Part shown: positions 13,819 to 17,645 of the stretch, one piece after another
How positions within the stretch are numbered: position 1 is the stretch's first letter
Layout: every line of letters starts with the position of its first letter
Assembly: GCA_019116405.1 (NCBI GenBank)
Contig: DXBS01000138.1
Coordinates: 1 to 17,645 of the forward strand
Direction: 5' to 3'
Length of the DNA: 17,645 nt
DNA from: Candidatus Gallimonas intestinigallinarum
Lineage (GTDB): Bacteria > Bacillota_A > Clostridia > Christensenellales > Borkfalkiaceae
Notes under the pieces: model-generated
What the model was told of the DNA's origin: nothing
The model's database searches: none
The model's input: only the letters and a program-made list of their open reading frames with translations
Made by a program: the position numbers and the translations under genes

Positions 13819-15129
13819 ATGTTACCGGTCATAGCAATCGTTGGCCGCCCCAACGTCGGAAAGAGCACCTTTTTCAACAAGGTCGCAGGGCGGAAAATTT
13901 CCATTACAGAGAACAGGCCGGGCGTCACGCGCGATCGGATCACCGCAGACTGCGAGTGGCGCGGGCGTCCCTTTACGCTCATCGACACGGGCGGCATCGA
14001 ACTCAAGAGCGAGGACACGATGTGGAAGCAGATCGCCATTCAGGCGCAGGCCGCCGTGGAGATGGCGGACGTCATCCTGTTTTTCACGGACGGCAGAGAG
14101 GGCTTGACAAGTTCGGACTATGACGTCGCAGACTATCTGCGCCGCTCCAAAAAGCCCGTCGTGCTCGTCGTCAATAAGGTGGACGACTATTCGCCCGACA
14201 AACTCTTTGAGTTCTATTCGCTCGGGCTCGGCGAGCCGATCGCCGTCTCAAGTGAACATTCCCGCGGCGTGGGCGACGCGCTTGACGCGGCGGTCGCCTC
14301 CTTCCCGCAGGGGGAAGAGGTCGAGGACGACTCTCTGAAGATCGCCGTCGTCGGCAAGCCCAATGCGGGAAAATCCTCGCTCGTCAACCGCCTTTTAGGG
14401 CAGGAGCGCACCATCGTCACGCCCATCGCGGGGACGACGCGCGACGCCGTGGACACCCGCTTCGAGCGGGACGGCAAGCGCTACACCATCATCGACACGG
14501 CGGGCATCCGCCGCAAACGCTCGGTGGAGGACGACGTGGAGTACTACTCCGTGCTGCGCGCCTTTGACGCGGTGCGCCGCGCCGACGTCTGCCTGCTGGT
14601 CGTGGACGCGCAGGAGGGGATCACTGAACAGGATCTCAAGATCATCGGCTATGTGCACGAGCAGGGCAAGCCCTCCGTCATCGTCATGAACAAGTGGGAT
14701 GCCATTGAAAAGGACACCCACACCGTGCAGAAGTTTGAAGCGGAGCTCAAAGAGGAGCTCAAGTTCATGGACTATTTCCGTTCCGCGTACGTCTCGGCAA
14801 AGACGGGGCAGCGCACGGAAAAGCTCTTGACGCTCGCGCAGGAGGTGTACGATCATGCGGGCTTCCGCGTGCCGACGGGCGCGCTCAACGACCTTCTGGC
14901 GGACGCCATGCGCGTCTCGGAGCCGCCCTCCTACTTAGGGCGCAGACTCAAACTGTACTACGCCTCGCAGGTCGCCGTCCGTCCGCCCCTCTTCGTGCTC
15001 ATGGTCAACGACGAAAAGCTGCTGCACTTCTCCTATGCGCGCTATCTGGAGAACACCATCCGCAGCGCCTATGACTTCTCGGGCACGCCCATCCGCATTC
15101 AGCTGCGCAATAAAAAGGACGACGAATGA
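13819..15129 (+). CDS. der: Ribosome-associated GTPase Der (EngA)
   Basis: Der has two GTPase domains and a C-terminal KH-like domain and assists assembly of the 50S subunit. The first G domain has GRPNVGKS (9-16), DTGG (56-59) and NKVD (119-122); the second has GKPNAGKS (179-186), DTAG (226-229) and NKWD (291-294). The C-terminal region (about 345-436) includes RRLKLYYASQVAVRPPLFVL and the ending FSGTPIRIQLRNKK, as expected. Length (436) is normal for the family. GGAG (13808-13811) precedes the start. It is normally essential. PlsY follows after 44 bases. Confidence 0.97.
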   Translation: MLPVIAIVGRPNVGKSTFFNKVAGRKISITENRPGVTRDRITADCEWRGRPFTLIDTGGIELKSEDTMWKQIAIQAQAAVEMADVILFFTDGREGLTSSDYDVADYLRRSKKPVVLVVNKVDDYSPDKLFEFYSLGLGEPIAVSSEHSRGVGDALDAAVASFPQGEEVEDDSLKIAVVGKPNAGKSSLVNRLLGQERTIVTPIAGTTRDAVDTRFERDGKRYTIIDTAGIRRKRSVEDDVEYYSVLRAFDAVRRADVCLLVVDAQEGITEQDLKIIGYVHEQGKPSVIVMNKWDAIEKDTHTVQKFEAELKEELKFMDYFRSAYVSAKTGQRTEKLLTLAQEVYDHAGFRVPTGALNDLLADAMRVSEPPSYLGRRLKLYYASQVAVRPPLFVLMVNDEKLLHFSYARYLENTIRSAYDFSGTPIRIQLRNKKDDE

Positions 15130-15173
15130 GCCGTCTGTATGCGTAAGATTTCAGATTTTTGGAGAGAAATTGT

Positions 15174-15920
15174 ATGATGCAGCTTTCCATTGCTCAGTCG
15201 TGGTACTGGTTCGTATTGATGGCAGTCGTCTGCTACTTCATCGGCTGTTTCAATTTTGCGGTCGTCATTGCCAAGGCAAAGCACAAGGACGTGCACAAGA
15301 TCGGCAGCGGCAACCCCGGCACGATGAACATGAGCCGCGAGTTTGGCTTGAAGATCGGGCTTCTCAACTTCCTGTTGGACGCCTGCAAAGGCGGCGTTGC
15401 GGCGATGATCAGCTATTTTATCTTCCGCGGGTATTACTTTGAAGGGACAAGCGTACTCGTCTCCGACTTTACGCGCTATCTGTGCGGCGTGTTTGTCATC
15501 ATCGGGCACATCTGGCCCGTGACGATGAAGTTCCAGGGCGGCAAGGGCATCGCATCGAGTATGGGACTGTTCTGGTTCTGCCTCGGCTGCGAAAACCCGT
15601 GGAATATCCTCTGGGTGTTCATCTTCCTGCTGTTTGGCATCGTCGGCTATATCGCCTTTACGGAGTGGGGGTCGATGGGGTCTCTGCTTGGCGTGACGGG
15701 GCTCTCCATCTGGCAGGGGCTCATCTTCTTCTTTCACTATTCGGCAAACGGGATGCTTGCAAACGGCTGGGTCATCACTTGCTTTATGCTGCTGCTCGCG
15801 CTCAATTTCCTGACGTGGTTTGCGCATCGGAAAAATCTCGTGCGGCTGTTTGCGGGCGAGGAACACCGCACCTCGGTCAAGAAGCTCTCCAAGGGCAAAC
15901 GAGGGACGGAGAATATGTAG
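15174..15920 (+). CDS. plsY: Acyl-phosphate glycerol-3-phosphate acyltransferase, PlsY
   Basis: PlsY transfers the acyl group of acyl-phosphate to glycerol 3-phosphate, the first step of membrane phospholipid synthesis; the acyl-phosphate comes from PlsX, not encoded here. Start ATG 15174 has GGAGAG (15161-15166) seven bases ahead; a TTG at 15159 has no site. The 248-residue protein has seven membrane helices and the three known motifs: GSGNPGTMNMSR (44-55), GHIWPVTMKFQGGKGIASSM (111-130) and HRKNLVRLFAGEE (218-230). Motif 1 has GTMN where GATN is usual. The protein is somewhat longer than typical PlsY (about 200) because of longer loops and a basic tail. It is the last gene of the operon. 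Confidence 0.95.
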   Translation: MMQLSIAQSWYWFVLMAVVCYFIGCFNFAVVIAKAKHKDVHKIGSGNPGTMNMSREFGLKIGLLNFLLDACKGGVAAMISYFIFRGYYFEGTSVLVSDFTRYLCGVFVIIGHIWPVTMKFQGGKGIASSMGLFWFCLGCENPWNILWVFIFLLFGIVGYIAFTEWGSMGSLLGVTGLSIWQGLIFFFHYSANGMLANGWVITCFMLLLALNFLTWFAHRKNLVRLFAGEEHRTSVKKLSKGKRGTENM

Positions 15921-16091
15921 AGGGGTTCACACTTTTTCTTTCGAACTGACGAAAGAAAAAGTCGTGAGGTTTAGGGAAACCCGCGGGCACGCTTGCGCTG
16001 ACCGCGGGTTTCCCTCTGCGCGGGCAATGGCAACAAAATAGCGCCCGCGCATTCACTCTTCCGCATAAGCCAAGGGGTTGGCAAATTGAGA

Positions 16092-16123
16092 GAAAAAAGG
16101 CATAACAAGTGAAGCCTTTTTTC
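16092..16123. terminator. Possible bidirectional terminator
   Basis: GAAAAAAGGC (16092-16101) pairs perfectly with GCCTTTTTTC (16114-16123), giving A-rich and T-rich arms on each side; it could stop transcription from plsY and, on the other strand, readthrough past gpmI. It is one of the hairpins in the 15921-16525 region. Confidence 0.5.
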
Positions 16124-16453
16124 GCGTGATTATAACAAAAGGCGGAAATGCGCGACTTTCCTTGCGGCATAATTTATAACAAGGGGCAACAAAGCCTCCC
16201 CTGAACCGAAGGTTTAGGGTGAGAAGCGTGTTATGCACATCAGCGCGGTGCGCTGTGCGCACGCTTCGAACTAAGAAATCGCCATTTCAGCGGCGATTTC
16301 TTGCCCGCAGGCGGCGCATTCCCTTAGCGCCGCCAAGACGGTGGCGGGCGTTAGCCCGTCGGAGGGGTCCGCCTCCCCTGAAATTATAAAATGGAAAAGC
16401 AATAATAACTCGCAAAAATATTTTCGAAGAAAAGATTTTTGCGAGAAACAAAA

Positions 16454-16481
16454 CGCGCGGCGCCCGAATGGGCGCCGCGCG
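16454..16481 (-). terminator. Intrinsic terminator of gpmI
   Basis: CGCGCGGCGCCC (16454-16465) and GGGCGCCGCGCG (16470-16481) form a perfect 12-bp stem with a GAAT loop. On the - strand the stem is followed by TTTTGTTT, and it lies 44 bases after the gpmI stop. Confidence 0.85.
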
Positions 16482-16525
16482 CTGTGCTTTTCACGCGATA
16501 TTGTCACGATTTTATAGCAGTCCGA

Positions 16526-17645
16526 TTACTTTTCGATGAGGCTCTTACCCGTCATCTCTGCGGGCACGGGAAGTCCCATGACTTCAAGAAGGGTGGGCGC
16601 GAGGTCGGCGAGGATGCCGTCCTTCCGAAGCGTTACGTTCTTGTACTTCTCGGAGATGAGCACGACGGGCACGGGATTGGTCGTGTGCGCCGTGAAGGGG
16701 GAACCGTCGGTGTCCAGCATCCTGTCCGCGTTGCCGTGGTCAGCGGTGAGAAGCACGCTGCCGCCCATCGCAAGGATCTGGTCGACGACCTTCTTCACGC
16801 ATTCGTCCACCGCGTGCACTGCCTTGACCGCCGCGGGAATGACGCCCGTGTGCCCGACCATGTCGCAGTTGGCAAAGTTCAGGATCATCGCGTCGTATTC
16901 GCCCGTCTTGAGCTCTTCGACTGCGCGATCCGCCACTTCGTAGGCGCTCATCTCGGGCTTTAAGTCGTAGGTCGCGACCTTGGGCGAGTTGATGAGCACG
17001 CGCACCTCGTTCTCGTTGGGCTGTTCGACGCCGCCGTTGAAGAAGAAGGTGACGTGCGCATATTTCTCCGTCTCGGCAATGCGCAGCTGCTTCTTTCCAA
17101 GCTTTGCAAGGTATTCGCCCAGCGTGTTTTCAAGCGTCTGTTTGGGGAAGGCGATGTCCACGTTCCTGAACTCCGCGTCGTACACAGTGTAGCAGACGTA
17201 CACGGGGTGCAAGAATCCCGTCTTCCGCTCGAACGCCGTGCCCTTGGGAACGACGAAGGGATCCTGCGAGAACGCACGCGTGATCTCGCGCGCACGGTCG
17301 GGGCGGAAGTTGAAGAAGATGACGGAGTCGCCCTCGCCGACGAGCGCGACGGGCTTGCCGTTCTCCACGACGTTGGTGGGCAGGACGAACTCATCGGTGA
17401 CGCCCGCTTCGTAGGAAGCGTGCAGCGCGTCCGCCGCATTCTCCGCATGAACGCCGTTGCCGATGGTCAGCATGTCATATGCCTTTTCGACACGGTCCCA
17501 GTTGTTGTCTCGGTCCATCGCGTAATATCTGCCGCAGACAGACGCGATCTTGCCGTAGCCGAGCTTGTCTATCTCCGCCTGCAGCGCTTCGACTAAGTGT
17601 ACGCCCGAGGTGGGGGAGACGTCTCTGCCGTCCATAAAGCAGTGG
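16526..17645 (-). CDS. gpmI: 2,3-bisphosphoglycerate-independent phosphoglycerate mutase, GpmI (5' end outside window)
   Basis: GpmI interconverts 3- and 2-phosphoglycerate in glycolysis with two manganese ions. About 373 C-terminal residues are visible; the frame stays open to the right edge, so the N-terminal part (about 140 residues, including the phosphoserine) lies beyond it. Reading from the edge, HCFMDGRDVSPTSG matches the usual HxFxDGRD region. Later motifs are FFNFRPDRAREITRAF, NFANCDMVGHTG (metal-binding D and H), LLTADHGNADRM and FTAHTTNPVPVV (metal-binding histidine). The end KSLIEK before TAA is normal. The gene faces plsY and ends in a strong terminator. Confidence 0.95.
   Translation of the reverse strand, partial: HCFMDGRDVSPTSGVHLVEALQAEIDKLGYGKIASVCGRYYAMDRDNNWDRVEKAYDMLTIGNGVHAENAADALHASYEAGVTDEFVLPTNVVENGKPVALVGEGDSVIFFNFRPDRAREITRAFSQDPFVVPKGTAFERKTGFLHPVYVCYTVYDAEFRNVDIAFPKQTLENTLGEYLAKLGKKQLRIAETEKYAHVTFFFNGGVEQPNENEVRVLINSPKVATYDLKPEMSAYEVADRAVEELKTGEYDAMILNFANCDMVGHTGVIPAAVKAVHAVDECVKKVVDQILAMGGSVLLTADHGNADRMLDTDGSPFTAHTTNPVPVVLISEKYKNVTLRKDGILADLAPTLLEVMGLPVPAEMTGKSLIEK

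Larger units (their letters stand above)
15921..16525. repeat. Non-coding region dense in inverted repeats between plsY and gpmI
   Basis: About 600 bases hold no credible gene: reading frames here are short and lack ribosome sites or family motifs. Instead there are about ten stem-loops in close order, most of them perfect: 15931-15962 (13 bp), 15973-16015 (14 bp, extended loop), 16018-16050 (8 bp), 16092-16123 (10 bp), 16199-16219 (9 bp, one G-U), 16223-16267 (8 bp with a nested 6-bp hairpin at 16241-16255), 16273-16302 (11 bp), 16310-16334 (8 bp), 16409-16445 (11 plus 5 bp) and 16454-16481 (12 bp). The motif CCTCCCCTGAA occurs twice (16194-16204 and 16372-16382), and ATAACAA three times between 16102 and 16181. 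This may be a dispersed palindromic repeat element or a structured RNA; I cannot tell. Confidence 0.6.

Noticed and set aside
15159..15173. TTG at 15159 as start of plsY
   Set aside because: The GGAGAG ribosome site lies within this extension, so ATG 15174 fits better.
16271..16507. 78-codon frame on the - strand ending ECAACGQEIAAEMAIS
   Set aside because: It is built from hairpin arms and has no ribosome site; such frames arise naturally in palindromic GC-rich repeats.
15921..16525. CRISPR array
   Set aside because: The repeats are inverted, differ from each other and are not evenly spaced; there is no series of identical direct repeats with unique spacers.
15921..16525. RNase P RNA, tmRNA, SRP RNA or tRNA gene
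   Set aside because: I could not find the conserved cores of these RNAs nor a cloverleaf with a CCA-type end here; no tRNA was seen elsewhere in the window either.

Overview
The window looks like chromosome of a Gram-positive clostridial bacterium (Bacillota). The arguments are the clostridial style of Shine-Dalgarno sites and sigma-A promoters, a tetrahydrofolate riboswitch ahead of an ECF-type folT, a DUF421/DUF4363 pair, and PyrR, LspA, Lgt, Der and PlsY variants typical of that phylum. A closer placement, for example Christensenellales-like, is only a guess. Base composition is split in two: about 1-4330 is AT-rich and the rest is clearly GC-rich.

Region 1 (1-4292) is the 3' end of a surface-polysaccharide cluster on the + strand. 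It holds the C-terminal part of a Wzy-like polymerase, an unrecognised cytoplasmic protein of capsule-cluster type, a Wzx-like flippase, and a membrane acyltransferase (acyltransferase 3 family) broken by frameshift and stop lesions. The composition change falls inside the first codons of a vanZ-family gene, so the cluster was probably exchanged as a cassette.

Region 2 (4302-7572) holds a VanZ-family protein, a terminator, a near-perfect promoter driving a LOG-family gene, an unlisted 43-residue ORF, and a YcxB-like two-helix membrane protein. A perfect 18-bp GC-rich hairpin separates these from a convergent DUF421-DUF4363 pair on the - strand.

Region 3 (7525-15920) begins with a promoter, a THF riboswitch and terminator, and folT. 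Next is a terminator whose 3' arm doubles as the -35 box of the following promoter. Then comes a tight nine-gene operon: lgt, pncB (interrupted by an in-frame TAG), a coiled-coil protein, lspA, rluD, pyrR, a small three-helix membrane protein, der and plsY. Lgt and LspA are two successive lipoprotein maturation steps; PlsY starts phospholipid synthesis; RluD and Der serve the large ribosomal subunit; PncB and PyrR salvage NAD and pyrimidine precursors.

Region 4 (15921-16525) is about 600 bp without a credible gene, packed with perfect inverted repeats. Beyond it, gpmI (phosphoglycerate mutase) lies on the - strand and runs off the right edge.

The points most worth a second look are the hairpin array, the pncB nonsense codon, the disrupted acyltransferase with apparent homopolymer lesions, the riboswitch expression platform, the Lgt residue at a usually conserved histidine, and the uncharacterised small genes. 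I found no convincing wholly new defence or mobile system.
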